Assembly: GCF_022695595.1 (NCBI RefSeq)
Contig: NZ_CP074380.1
Coordinates: forward strand, 4,943,501 to 5,007,500
Reading direction: 5' to 3'
Source: Streptomyces sp. MST-110588
Lineage (GTDB): Bacteria; Actinomycetota; Actinomycetes; Streptomycetales; Streptomycetaceae
Length of the DNA: 64,000 nt
This document shows positions 43,801 through 51,810 of this stretch, one piece after another. Within the stretch, counting starts at the first letter, position 1. Each line of letters begins with the position of its first letter. The notes under the pieces are model-generated. The model did not search any database. It was not told the origin of the DNA and saw nothing but the letters and a program-made list of their open reading frames with translations. A program made the position numbers and the translations under genes.

Positions 43801-44935
43801 CGGCCGGGTGCTGGACAGGACGCCGGGCCTGACCCGGCTCAGCCAGGAGGACGGCAGCGCGCTGTGGCGCCTGGACCAGCGGGTCTCGCGGGTGTCGATC
43901 GTCTCCGGCGCGGGGACGGGCACGGGCGGTACGGCGACGGGCGGTACGGCGACGGGCGGCGCGGGGAAGGACGGTGCGCGCCCGCAGGAGGCGGTGCCGG
44001 TCGCGGCGGAGCCGGTCGAGGCGCACACCAAGCTGCCCGACGGGCCCGACGGCCGGGTGCTGCGCATCGCGGACGCGGCCGACCCGGGCTGGCAGGCCAC
44101 CTTGGACGGCAAACCGCTCAAGGCGGTGACGCTGGACGGCTGGGCACAGGGCTTCGAACTCCCGGCGAACGGCGGCCGGCTGGACCTCACCCACGAGGAC
44201 CCGCTCGGCCGTACCGCCTGGCTGTGGGCCCAGGGCCTGCTCGCCGTCGTCCTGGTGGTGCTCGCGCTGCCGGGCCGCCGCCGGGAGGTCGACGACGACC
44301 TGCCCGAGGAGGGCCCGGCCGCGGTGTCCGTGCGACCGGTCGCGGGGGAGGGCCGCCGGGCGCGCAGGCTCCGCGCGGCGGCACAGGCGGAGGGTCCCGG
44401 CGCGGGGCCGGCCGCGGATGTCGTGGCAGCGGGTGCTGCGGGAGCGCGTACGGGCGAGGAGCCGGCGGCCGTTCCGTACGTGCCGCAGCAGTCGGCGCAG
44501 CCCGGGCAGGCCGGGCAGGCCGGGCAGGAGAACCACGGGCCGAAGGACCACGGGCAGGCGCGGGAGCCGCAGCACCCGCACCAGAGGTACGAGGAGTGGC
44601 AGCCGCAGCAGGCGTACGCACAAGAAGACCCGTACGCGAGCGGGGTGTACGGGCAGCAGCAGGCACCGGCGGACCCGTACCAGGCGGACCGATACCAGGC
44701 GGGTGCGTACCAAGAGGTTTCCTACCAGGCCGATCCGTACCAGGTGTATTCGTATGAATCCGCCCCGTACGACGCGTATCAGTACGCGCAGCCACAGGAG
44801 CAGGCGCAGGTACCGGACCAGGCGCAGGGCCGGACACAGCAACCGGTACAGCCGCCGGCCCAGCGCTACGGCGACGGCACGATGTTCGACGGCTCCTACC
44901 CCGAGCCCCGTCGCGACGGGAGCGACCACCAGTGA
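40895..44935 (+). CDS. Giant membrane glycosyltransferase family 2 protein
   Basis: A 1346-residue protein. Residues about 20-330 form a GT-A domain: VVTAVLVSHDSARWLPDALAG, WLWLLHDDCAPEPDALAEL (DxD-like), and MRDDVDLCWRAQAAGHQ, a galactofuranosyl/rhamnosyl-transferase-like catalytic motif. Around 12 membrane helices follow (about 440-900), then a large outer region, another helix (about 1100) and a Tyr/Gln/Pro-rich tail of roughly 100 residues with DPYQADRYQAGAYQ-type repeats. ATG 40895 is preferred (GGGAGGG 12 bases upstream); ATG 40850 is possible. It overlaps the DUF5719 gene by four bases. The architecture suggests a polymerising or lipid-linked sugar transferase for wall glycans. The substrate is unknown. 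Confidence 0.9.
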   Translation: MSVHSQSAAQTDPHAATPEFPRHVVTAVLVSHDSARWLPDALAGLLGQERPVQSIVAADTGSADDSAQLLREALGDERVLHLARRSGFGTAVDEAVRTAPVLTPQDLPYLQRPSGWDPVSRTWRDEAFDMPELPHGEPVQWLWLLHDDCAPEPDALAELLRVADASPATAVLGPKLRSWYDRRQLLEAGVSIARSGRRWTGLDRREQDQGQHDQVRPVLSVSTAGMLIRRDVYEQLGGFDRRLPLMRDDVDLCWRAQAAGHQVLVAPDAVLRHAEASARERRPIDCVGRSATRPAPGQGAGAKRFTSRGAGPHRVDKAGAVYTLLANTRGALLPYVLLRIVLGTLLRVLAYLVGKAPGQAVDELAGLIGTLLRPGKILAARRVRGRPAVPASELRPLFPPPGATVRATVEQFASNFGARSTAETAPAGRHGAVESGPGGEDADFLEVEQFARLKRIARRPAPVLFAVLLLVSLIACRGLVGTGALAGGALLPAPAGASGLWSSYLDGWHPVGVGGVADAPPYLAVLALVANLFLGSTGAALTVLLVCSVPLAGLSAYFASRPLVTSRLLRAWGSVVYAFLPAVTGALAGGRVGTAVLAVLLPLTARAAVAASGLRLEPGARPGWRAVWAYALLLTLTTAFTPVVWPLAVVLGAGLMAVRLLGGRGGVGGRKGGRGGPGGGSGAGAGAGGGGGLGGGLLAHGLRLLAVVLTPLVVLAPWSLSLLAHPARLLQEAGLEDGAGRASALDLLGLSPGGPKAAGGVLLLGIVLAALAATLRDGRQLAIRTAWGAALTGLLFAVWTNGSHWAGPAVLVYGLALLCAAAVGAEGIRTRMTALGFGWKQPVAVLIALSAVLAPLYAAVSWMITGAAGPLERRDPVQVPAFVAEESATSDRARTLVLDGTADRVSYTLVRGSGASLGDADLAAEAGEDQRLGGVVGNLVAGSGADQTSRLGGYAVRYVLLRPGAPREIGRVLDRTPGLTRLSQEDGSALWRLDQRVSRVSIVSGAGTGTGGTATGGTATGGAGKDGARPQEAVPVAAEPVEAHTKLPDGPDGRVLRIADAADPGWQATLDGKPLKAVTLDGWAQGFELPANGGRLDLTHEDPLGRTAWLWAQGLLAVVLVVLALPGRRREVDDDLPEEGPAAVSVRPVAGEGRRARRLRAAAQAEGPGAGPAADVVAAGAAGARTGEEPAAVPYVPQQSAQPGQAGQAGQENHGPKDHGQAREPQHPHQRYEEWQPQQAYAQEDPYASGVYGQQQAPADPYQADRYQAGAYQEVSYQADPYQVYSYESAPYDAYQYAQPQEQAQVPDQAQGRTQQPVQPPAQRYGDGTMFDGSYPEPRRDGSDHQ

Positions 44936-46560
44936 ACCGCACCACCATTTCCCTGATCGGCGCGACCGTGGCGCTCGCCGCCGTCACCGGCATCGCCGTC
45001 GTCACCGGCCCGGACGGCGCCGCGGCGCCCGCCTCCCCGCAGAGCGCCTCCCGGCGGCCCGTCGAGCGGTCCGCGCTGCTGTGCCCCGCGCCCAGTTCCT
45101 CCGAGGTCGGCGAGACGACGTACACCTCCTTCACACCCAAGGGCACGGGTACGGGTACGGGTGCAGGCACAGGCACAGGCACGGTCGCGAAGGCGGACGG
45201 GCACCGTGGTACGGCGGTCCTGACACCGGCCCCGACCGCGAAGGACGGCAGAGCGGACGCCGGGAAGACCGGCAAGGACAGCCAAGGGAACGAGGACAGC
45301 AAGGGGAAGAAGCCCGGGCGGGAGAGCGGTACGGCCGCGGCCGGGCAGGGGGACGCCAAGCCCGTCGCGCCGCTGGCGCAGGCCGGGAAGCCGGTCACCG
45401 CGACGACCGACCGGGCGGACGCGCCCGCGCTCGTGGGCACCGCCGAGGGCACGCTCGCGCCCGGCTGGAGCGTGCAGCAGACCACGGCCATCGCCGCGGG
45501 CGGCGGCCGTGGTCTCCAGGGCCTGACCTGTACGGCACCCGACACCAGCTTCTGGTTCCCGGGCGTGAGCACCGAGAAGGGCCGGCAGGACTACGTCCAC
45601 CTCACCAACCCCGACGCCACGCCCGCCGTCGTCGACCTCGAACTGCGCGGCAAGAGCGGGTCCTTGGCGTCGGCCTCCGGCGAGGGCATCACCGTGCCGC
45701 CGCACTCCACCCTGCCCGTACTGCTCTCCACCCTGACTGCCGCGCCGACGCCCGACGCGGCCCTGCACGTCGCCGCGCGCGAGGGCCGGGTCGGCGCCTC
45801 CGTACAGGCCGCCGACGCCAAGCTGGGCGGCGACTGGCTGCCGGCCGCCGCCGACCCCGGCCCGGTCGCGGTGCTGCCCGGCATCCCGGCCGACGCCACC
45901 TCCGTCCACCTGGTGGCGGTGGCGCCCGGTGATGCCGACGCCGACCTCAAGGTGCAACTCGCCACCCCCAGCGGTCTGATCACCCCGGCGGGGCTGGAGT
46001 CCCTGCGCGTCAAGAGCGGGATGACCGCGTCGGTGGAGCTGGGCGGCGTCACCAAGGGTGAAGCGGGCTCGCTGGTGCTGACTCCGGCCAACGGCTCCAA
46101 GGCCCCCGTGGCGGCGGCGCTGCGGGTGACCCGGGGCACGGGCGGCAAACAGGAGATGGCGTTCCTCCCGGCGACCCGGCCGGTCGGCGCGCGGGCCACC
46201 GTCGCCGACAACCGTGCCAAGGGCGGCACGCTCTCGCTCACCGCGCCGGAGAAGGGCAAGGACGCGAAGGTCAAGGTCACGGCGTCGGCGGGGAGCGGGG
46301 GCGGCGAGCCGGTCAGCAAGACGTACACGGTCCGGGGCGGCAGCACCCTCGCCGTCGAACCGCCGGTTCCTCCGGGGCTGCGGGGGTCGTACGCGCTGAC
46401 GGTCGAGCCGGCGGCAGGCGGCGGGCCGGTGTACGCCTCGCGCACGCTGACCCTGCCGCAGGGCGGCCTGCCGGCCTTCACGATCCAGACGCTGCCGGAC
46501 GACCGGGGGACGGTCGTGGTGCCGGGGGCGCGTCAGGATCTGTCCCTGCTGCTGGACTGA
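44932..46560 (+). CDS. DUF5719 family secreted/membrane protein
   Basis: A 542-residue protein starting at GTG 44932 within the GTGA overlap with the glycosyltransferase. An N-terminal hydrophobic helix (ISLIGATVALAAVTGIAVV) serves as signal or anchor. The family mark is VERSALLCPAPSSSEVGETTYTSF. A Gly/Thr- and Lys/Asp-rich insert (about 65-150) precedes all-beta domains. Many strands such as TSFWFPGVSTEKGRQDYVHLTNPDA and VELGGVTKGEAGSLVL suggest Ig-like modules in the outer space. Tight coupling to the giant GT2 suggests that it supports that enzyme or its product, but no function is established for DUF5719. Confidence 0.85.
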   Translation: MNRTTISLIGATVALAAVTGIAVVTGPDGAAAPASPQSASRRPVERSALLCPAPSSSEVGETTYTSFTPKGTGTGTGAGTGTGTVAKADGHRGTAVLTPAPTAKDGRADAGKTGKDSQGNEDSKGKKPGRESGTAAAGQGDAKPVAPLAQAGKPVTATTDRADAPALVGTAEGTLAPGWSVQQTTAIAAGGGRGLQGLTCTAPDTSFWFPGVSTEKGRQDYVHLTNPDATPAVVDLELRGKSGSLASASGEGITVPPHSTLPVLLSTLTAAPTPDAALHVAAREGRVGASVQAADAKLGGDWLPAAADPGPVAVLPGIPADATSVHLVAVAPGDADADLKVQLATPSGLITPAGLESLRVKSGMTASVELGGVTKGEAGSLVLTPANGSKAPVAAALRVTRGTGGKQEMAFLPATRPVGARATVADNRAKGGTLSLTAPEKGKDAKVKVTASAGSGGGEPVSKTYTVRGGSTLAVEPPVPPGLRGSYALTVEPAAGGGPVYASRTLTLPQGGLPAFTIQTLPDDRGTVVVPGARQDLSLLLD

Positions 46561-46561
46561 G

Positions 46562-46617
46562 CGGTTGGCCGGTTGGCCGGTTGGGCGGTTGAGCGACTGA
46601 CCGGTTGAGCGGCTGAC
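46562..46617. repeat. Octameric tandem array (CGGTTGGC)
   Basis: Seven consecutive eight-base units (CGGTTGGC, CGGTTGGC, CGGTTGGG, CGGTTGAG, CGACTGAC, CGGTTGAG, CGGCTGAC) begin directly after the DUF5719 stop. They lie between convergent genes. Confidence 0.85.
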
Positions 46618-46673
46618 CGGACAGCCCGATCGGCCGCCGCCGAACCGGCCGCCGGTCACCTTGCGCGCACGCC

Positions 46674-47162
46674 TCAGTCCTGTCCGTAGCGCGGGTCCAC
46701 CGACTCCGGCGCCAGGCCGAGCAGTTCGGCGACCTGTTCGACGACGACCTCGTGGACCAGGAGCGCCCGCTCGTCCCGGTTCTTCGTACGGATCTCCACC
46801 GGGCGCCGGTAGATGACGACCCGGTCACGGTGGCCGTCCGAGGCCGGCAGCAGCCGGCCCAGCGGTACGCCGCCCGCGTCGGCGGCGAGCGCGGCGTCCT
46901 CCTCCGGGCCGAACGCGGGCACCTCACTGGCCAGGAACTCGACCTCGGCAAGCTGCGGCCAGCGGCGCTCCAGGCGGTCCCGGGAGTCGTACACGAGATC
47001 GGCGAAGGCGTCGGCCCGGCTCACGGACAGGGGTACTTGCGGAGGTGCGATCGGTCCGCGCATGCCACGGCCGTGGCGGTCGCGGTGGCGGGGACGCGGC
47101 CCGGCCGGACTGGGGCTCCCCCCGGCGGTGTCCGGGGGAGGTACAGGGGTGTCCATCAGCAT
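46674..47162 (-). CDS. Metallopeptidase-family protein with degenerate HExxH motif
   Basis: A 162-residue protein of the minimal zincin family found next to DUF3499 and manB in actinobacteria. The C-terminal half has FADLVYDSRDRLERRWPQL, DRVVIYRRPVEIR and LLVHEVVVEQVAELLGL. The zincin helix HExxH is here HEVVV: the second zinc-binding His is Val, so peptidase activity is doubtful. The first 50 residues are Pro/Arg-rich. ATG 47162 is chosen; ATG 47156 is almost equal and neither has a strong ribosome site. It is divergent from the DUF3499 gene and convergent with DUF5719. Confidence 0.82.
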   Translation of the reverse strand: MLMDTPVPPPDTAGGSPSPAGPRPRHRDRHGRGMRGPIAPPQVPLSVSRADAFADLVYDSRDRLERRWPQLAEVEFLASEVPAFGPEEDAALAADAGGVPLGRLLPASDGHRDRVVIYRRPVEIRTKNRDERALLVHEVVVEQVAELLGLAPESVDPRYGQD

Positions 47163-47473
47163 CGAGCGTAACCGCCACGGGGCGATCGGAACGGGAGAGC
47201 CGGGGCCCGCGTTCCATGTCGCCGAGTGACCGGTCCGATGTCCGTTGCGTTCGTTTGCACCTCTCCATGAGACCGCAGATCTCATCGGGAATGACACGAA
47301 ATGCATCGAGTCGTGACGTGATCCCGAGGCGCGTTTCCCGGTGTCCGCCGGTCGGCGCAGTCCTCCCAGCGCAGGTCAGATTGAGGGTGCCCAGGTCAGA
47401 CGCACCGGACGAACCGGGACGACACGGACGGGTGAGGTCGTGGAGAGTCATCGCGGCCCGCTCAAGAGTGCGG

Positions 47474-47479
47474 TACCGT
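47474..47479 (+). promoter_or_regulatory. -10 hexamer of a probable leaderless DUF3499 mRNA
   Basis: TACCGT lies eight bases before GTG 47488, which has no ribosome site. This supports the shorter start for the DUF3499 protein. Confidence 0.45.
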
Positions 47480-47487
47480 CCAACGTC

Positions 47488-47883
47488 GTGAGCCCTGTAC
47501 GTCGCTGTTCGCGCACTGCGTGCGGCCGCCCCGCCGTCGCAACGCTGACGTACGTCTACGCGGATTCGACCGCCGTGCTCGGACCGCTCGCCACCTATGC
47601 CGAGCCCCACTGCTATGACCTGTGCGCCGAGCACTCCGAGCGGCTGACCGCCCCACGAGGCTGGGAAGTCGTACGTCTCGCCACCGAAACCGGACCGTCC
47701 CGCCCCAGTGGCGACGACCTCGAAGCGCTCGCCAACGCGGTGCGCGAGGCGGCCCGTCCACAGGAACGCGCGGCCGGGGCCGGCGGTGGGCCGCAGGCCA
47801 TGGGGCCGGGCGGCCGGGAGGCCAACCCCATGGAAGTCGCCCGCCGAGGGCACCTGAGGGTGCTGCGCTCGCCTGACTCCTGA
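47488..47883 (+). CDS. DUF3499 family protein
   Basis: A 131-residue protein. The conserved part is the first 75 residues: VRRCSRTACGRPAVATLTYVYADSTAVLGPLATYAEPHCYDLCAEHSERL, with four Cys and two His that could form a zinc site. The rest is a Gly/Pro/Ala-rich tail ending MEVARRGHLRVLRSPDS. The domain begins within five residues of GTG 47488. That GTG has no ribosome site but has TACCGT eight bases upstream (leaderless). The function is unknown; it is conserved next to manB across actinobacteria. Confidence 0.85.
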   Translation: MSPVRRCSRTACGRPAVATLTYVYADSTAVLGPLATYAEPHCYDLCAEHSERLTAPRGWEVVRLATETGPSRPSGDDLEALANAVREAARPQERAAGAGGGPQAMGPGGREANPMEVARRGHLRVLRSPDS

Positions 47884-47895
47884 GAGCGCCGACTC

Positions 47896-47972
47896 CTTCG
47901 GACTTCGGCCTGCGGACTTCGGCTTTCGGTCTGCGGGCTTCGTCCTTCAGCCTTCGACCTTCGGGTTTCGGT
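47896..47972. repeat. Heptameric tandem array (CTTCGGC-type)
   Basis: Eleven consecutive degenerate seven-base units (CTTCGGA, CTTCGGC, CTGCGGA, CTTCGGC, TTTCGGT, CTGCGGG, CTTCGTC and so on) start 13 bases after the DUF3499 stop. They occupy much of the 217-base gap before the lactate permease gene. Confidence 0.85.
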
Positions 47973-48100
47973 ACGGGGCGGGCGCATGCGTCGCGGCACC
48001 GGTACCGGCACCGGACCCGGGCCCGTACCGGCGTCCGAGGCATTGACTCCGGCCCGGCGCGGACCCGATCATTCCTGGGCGCTGCTCGCCGGGAGGTCGT

Positions 48101-49798
48101 ATGTCCACGGTGTTCACCCAGCAGTTGGAACCGGTCGCGGGCTCGCTCGCGCTCTCCGCCCTGGTCGCCGCGGTGCCGCTGGCCACCGTCCTGGCCCTGC
48201 TCGGCGCGGTGCGGATGCGCGCCCATCACGCCGGGCCCGTCGGCCTGGCCGCCGCCCTCGCCGTCGCCTGGCCCGTCTTCGGCATGCCGCCGGAGCAGGC
48301 CCTCTCCAGCGCCGCGCAGGGCGCGCTCTTCGGCCTCTTCCCGATCCTGTGGATCGTCGTCAACGCCCTGTGGGTGTACCGGATGACGGTCCGCACCCGC
48401 CACTTCGACGTGCTGCGCCGCTCCTTCTCCCGGCTCTCCGCCGACCCCCGCGTCCAGGCCCTGGTGATCGCGTTCTGCTTCGGGGCGCTGCTGGAGGCGC
48501 TGGCCGGGTTCGGGGCGCCCGTGGCCATCAGCGCGGTGATGCTCGTCGCGCTCGGCTTCGACCCGGTCAGGGCCGCGGTGCTCGCGCTGGTCGCCAACAC
48601 CGCGCCGGTCGCCTTCGGTGCGATGGGTACGCCCGTGGTGACGCTCGCCCAGGTCACCGGCCTGCCACTGGACTCCGTCGCCGACGTGGTGGGGCGGCAG
48701 ACCCCGCTGCTCGCGCTGTTCGTCCCGCTGCTGCTGGTCTTCCTGGTGGACGGGCGGCGCGGGCTGCGCGAGACCTGGGTGCCCGCGCTCGCCTGCGGGA
48801 CGGCCTTCGCCGCCGCCCAGTTCCTGGCGTCCAACTACGTCTCGGCGCAGCTCGCGGACATCGGGGCGGCGCTGGCGGGGGCCGCGGCGCTGATGACGGT
48901 GCCCGGTGTCCGTAAGCCGGCCGTGACGCCGGGCGACGGTCCGGCAGCCGTGCCGGTCGCCGATCCGGTCACCGGTCCGGCTGCCGTGCCAGTTACCGGT
49001 CCGGGACGTGACCGGGCACCCACGGACGTACGCGACCGGGCCCCGGACGTTCGTGACAGCCGCCGCGAGACCGTACGGGCCTACGCCCCCTACGCCCTGA
49101 TCGTCGCCGTCTTCTCCCTCGCCCAGATCCCGCCCGTCAAAGACCTCCTGTCCCGGGCGACCCGCACCGTCGACTGGCCCTTCCTGAACGTCGTGTCCCC
49201 CGACGGGAAGCCGGTCGGCGGCAACGTCTTCACGCTGCCCCTGATCGCCACCGGCGGCACGCTGGTGCTGCTGGCCGGCGCGCTCACCGCCGCGGTACTC
49301 GGCGTCAACGCCCGTACGGCCCTGCGGGAATGGGCCGCCACGGTCCACGAACTGCGGCACGCCATCGTCACCGTGACCTCGGTCCTGGCCCTGGCCTATG
49401 TGATGAACCTCTCCGGACAGGCCGCCACCATCGGGCACTTCGTGGCGGCGGCGGGTGCCGGACTGGCCTTTCTCTCGCCCGTACTGGGCTGGTTCGGTGT
49501 GGCCGTCTCCGGCTCGGACACCTCCGCCAACGCGCTTTTCGGGGCGCTCCAGGTCACCGCCGCCGAGCAGACCGGGCTCCCGCCCGTACTGCTGGCCGCG
49601 GCCAACAGCTCGGGCGGGGTGCTGGGCAAGATGATCTCCCCGCAGAACCTGACGATCGCGTGTGCGGCGGTGGGACTCGCGGGACGGGAGGGGGATCTGC
49701 TGCGGAAGGTCCTGCTGTGGAGCCTGGGGCTGCTCCTGGTGATGTGTCTGATCGTCGTCGGCCAGAGCACGGCCGTGCTCGGCTGGATGCTGCCCTGA
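48101..49798 (+). CDS. L-lactate permease (LctP family)
   Basis: A 565-residue transporter with about 13 hydrophobic helices. Family signatures include LFPILWIVVNALWVYRMTV, FCFGALLEALAGFGAPVAISAVML, ALVANTAPVAFGAMGTPVV and VSGSDTSANALFGALQ. It takes up lactate (and glycolate in relatives) with protons. A cytoplasmic Pro/Arg-rich loop (about residues 270-320) contains tandem PVADPVTGPAAVPVTGP-like repeats. ATG 48101 follows GGGAGGTCGT, an excellent ribosome site. It lies between DUF3499 and manB, interrupting what is otherwise a conserved order, so it may be an insertion in this lineage. No lactate dehydrogenase is adjacent. Confidence 0.93.
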   Translation: MSTVFTQQLEPVAGSLALSALVAAVPLATVLALLGAVRMRAHHAGPVGLAAALAVAWPVFGMPPEQALSSAAQGALFGLFPILWIVVNALWVYRMTVRTRHFDVLRRSFSRLSADPRVQALVIAFCFGALLEALAGFGAPVAISAVMLVALGFDPVRAAVLALVANTAPVAFGAMGTPVVTLAQVTGLPLDSVADVVGRQTPLLALFVPLLLVFLVDGRRGLRETWVPALACGTAFAAAQFLASNYVSAQLADIGAALAGAAALMTVPGVRKPAVTPGDGPAAVPVADPVTGPAAVPVTGPGRDRAPTDVRDRAPDVRDSRRETVRAYAPYALIVAVFSLAQIPPVKDLLSRATRTVDWPFLNVVSPDGKPVGGNVFTLPLIATGGTLVLLAGALTAAVLGVNARTALREWAATVHELRHAIVTVTSVLALAYVMNLSGQAATIGHFVAAAGAGLAFLSPVLGWFGVAVSGSDTSANALFGALQVTAAEQTGLPPVLLAAANSSGGVLGKMISPQNLTIACAAVGLAGREGDLLRKVLLWSLGLLLVMCLIVVGQSTAVLGWMLP

Positions 49799-49817
49799 CG
49801 CGGGATGCCGCCATGAC

Positions 49818-49862
49818 GTACGTGCGGCGGTGTCCGTACGTGCGGCGGTGTCCGTACGTGCG
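49818..49862. repeat. Two and a half 18-base tandem repeats with CGTACG palindromes
   Basis: GTACGTGCGGCGGTGTCC is repeated head-to-tail at 49818 and 49836, with half a copy at 49854. It is followed by GTACGGAGGCCGGGGCCC-type inverted repeats in the gap before manB. Confidence 0.85.
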
Positions 49863-49979
49863 TCGAAGCCCGTACGGAGGCCGGGGCCCGCAGGGAGGTC
49901 AGGGCCCGTACGGATGCGGCCTGACCTTCCCCTTTCCGGGTAGGTTGAAGGCACCGTAGAGACTCCAGGAGGGCTGGCT

Positions 49980-51338
49980 GTGACTGATCTGTCGCAGATC
50001 GTGAAGGCGTACGACGTGCGCGGTGTGGTCCCCGACCAGTGGGACGAGTCGCTTGCCGAACTGTTCGGCGCGGCCTTCGCCGAGGTCACCGCCGCGGACG
50101 CGATCGTGATCGGGCACGACATGCGGCCTTCCTCGCCCGGCCTGTCGCGGGCCTTCGCGCGCGGCGCCGCGGCGCGCGGTGTGGACGTGACCGAGATCGG
50201 GCTCTGCTCGACCGACGAGCTGTACTTCGCCAGTGGCGCGCTGGACCTGCCGGGCGCGATGTTCACCGCCTCGCACAACCCGGCCCGGTACAACGGGATC
50301 AAGATGTGCCGGGCGGGTGCGGCCCCGGTCGGCCAGGACACCGGGCTCGCGGAGATCCGTGCGCTGGTGGAGCGCTGGTCGCGGGACGGGGCGCCGGAGC
50401 CGGCGGCCGAGGCGGGCACGATCACCTCGCGCGATGTGCTCGGCGACTACGCGGCGCACCTGCGGCGCCTGGTGGACCTGTCCGGCATCCGCCCGCTGAA
50501 GGTCGTGGTGGACGCGGGCAACGGCATGGGCGGACACACCGTCCCCACCGTGTTCGAGGGCCTGCCCCTGGAACTGGACCCGATGTACTTCGAGCTGGAC
50601 GGCACCTTCCCCCACCACGAGGCCAACCCGCTGGACCCGAAGAACATCATCGACCTCCAGGAGCGGGTCCGCGAGACCGGCGCCGACATCGGCCTGGCCT
50701 TCGACGGTGACGCCGACCGCTGCTTCGTCGTGGACGGCAACGGCGACCCGGTCGCCCCGTCCGCGATCACCGCCCTGGTCGCCGCCCGCGAGCTGGCCAA
50801 GCACCCGGGCGGCACGGTCATCCACAACTGCATCACCTCCTGGTCGGTGCCCGAGGTCGTCGCGGAGAACGGCGGCACGGCCGTCCGTACCCGGGTGGGG
50901 CACTCCTTCATCAAGGGGGAGATGGCCAGGACCGGAGCGATCTTCGGGGGTGAGCACTCCGCCCACTACTACTTCCGCGACTTCTGGAACGCCGACACCG
51001 GCATGCTGGCCGCCATGCACGTCCTGGCGGCGCTCGGTGAGCAGTCCGGGACGCTGGCGGACCTGGTGGCGCAGTACGACCGGTACGCCGCCTCCGGCGA
51101 GATCAACAGCACGGTCGAGGACCAGACGGGCCGGCTCGCCGCGATCCGGACCGCGTACGAGGGCCGCGAAGGCGTCGAGCTGGACGAGCTGGACGGCCTG
51201 ACGGTCACCACCGCCGACTGGTGGTTCAACCTCCGCGCCTCCAACACCGAACCGCTGCTGCGGCTGAACGTCGAGGCGCGCGACCGCGAGACGGTCGACC
51301 GGGTGCGTGACGAGGTGCTGGCGATCGTACGGGGCTGA
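49980..51338 (+). CDS. manB: Phosphomannomutase/phosphoglucomutase
   Basis: A 452-residue alpha-D-phosphohexomutase, interconverting mannose-6- and mannose-1-phosphate. It opens IVKAYDVRGVVPDQW. The phosphoserine loop is FTASHNPARYNGIK, the metal loop is AFDGDADRCFVVD and the sugar loop is GGEHSAHYYF. The phosphate-binding RASNTEPLLRLN closes the protein. GTG 49980 follows AGGAGGGCTGGCT. It sits with manA and the SIS gene and supplies mannose-1-phosphate for the guanylyltransferase at 34130. Glucose-6-phosphate is a possible second substrate. Confidence 0.94.
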   Translation: MTDLSQIVKAYDVRGVVPDQWDESLAELFGAAFAEVTAADAIVIGHDMRPSSPGLSRAFARGAAARGVDVTEIGLCSTDELYFASGALDLPGAMFTASHNPARYNGIKMCRAGAAPVGQDTGLAEIRALVERWSRDGAPEPAAEAGTITSRDVLGDYAAHLRRLVDLSGIRPLKVVVDAGNGMGGHTVPTVFEGLPLELDPMYFELDGTFPHHEANPLDPKNIIDLQERVRETGADIGLAFDGDADRCFVVDGNGDPVAPSAITALVAARELAKHPGGTVIHNCITSWSVPEVVAENGGTAVRTRVGHSFIKGEMARTGAIFGGEHSAHYYFRDFWNADTGMLAAMHVLAALGEQSGTLADLVAQYDRYAASGEINSTVEDQTGRLAAIRTAYEGREGVELDELDGLTVTTADWWFNLRASNTEPLLRLNVEARDRETVDRVRDEVLAIVRG

Positions 51339-51539
51339 GCGCCGGCCGGGCCGGGGAGCGGGCAGAGCCGGGAAGCGGGTCGGGTTGGTACTCGTCCGGC
51401 CCCGGCGTCTGCGTACGGCCGGCACCGCCGCCCACGAAGCCCGTCCCGGCCGCCCGCCGCCACCCGTCCCCGGGCACGGCCGCCGCGGCCCCCGGCGGTA
51501 GGCTGGCGGCACCGCAATCACCTCGAAGGGACACCTCCC

Positions 51540-51722
51540 ATGCCGGTCGAAGCCAGCCTGCTTGAGATCCTCGCCTGCCCGGCGTGCCACGCCCCGCTGG
51601 AGGACAGGACGAGCGCCGACCCCGCCGAGCTGGTCTGCACCGCCGGGGACTGCGGCCTGGCCTACCCCGTACGGGACGGCATCCCCGTCCTCCTCGTCGA
51701 CGAGGCCCGCCGCCCCGCCTGA
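51540..51722 (+). CDS. Trm112-like zinc protein
   Basis: A 60-residue Trm112/YcaR-type zinc ribbon: [16 protein letters not shown], then [23 protein letters not shown]. It has three cysteines and one aspartate-flanked turn typical of the bacterial form. Eukaryotic Trm112 activates methyltransferases; bacterial family members have no fixed role. ATG 51540 follows AAGGGACACCTCCC. A -10-like TAGGCT at 51499-51504 suggests its own promoter. It lies between manB and the SIS gene, as in other actinobacteria from memory. Confidence 0.9.
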   Translation: MPVEASLLEILACPACHAPLEDRTSADPAELVCTAGDCGLAYPVRDGIPVLLVDEARRPA

Positions 51723-51810
51723 GCCAGCAGCCCGACCCGGAACCGCCCCGGTCCGGCCGGGGCGCCCGGCACGCCAGCCACCCGTACGGCGATCGGAGGC
51801 AGCGCCCACC

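Noticed and set aside
40013..44929. A 1638-codon open frame on the minus strand opposite the giant glycosyltransferase
   Set aside because: It is a mirror of high-GC codon bias; it has no family motifs, low-complexity Arg/Gly/Val content, and the plus-strand protein is clearly real.
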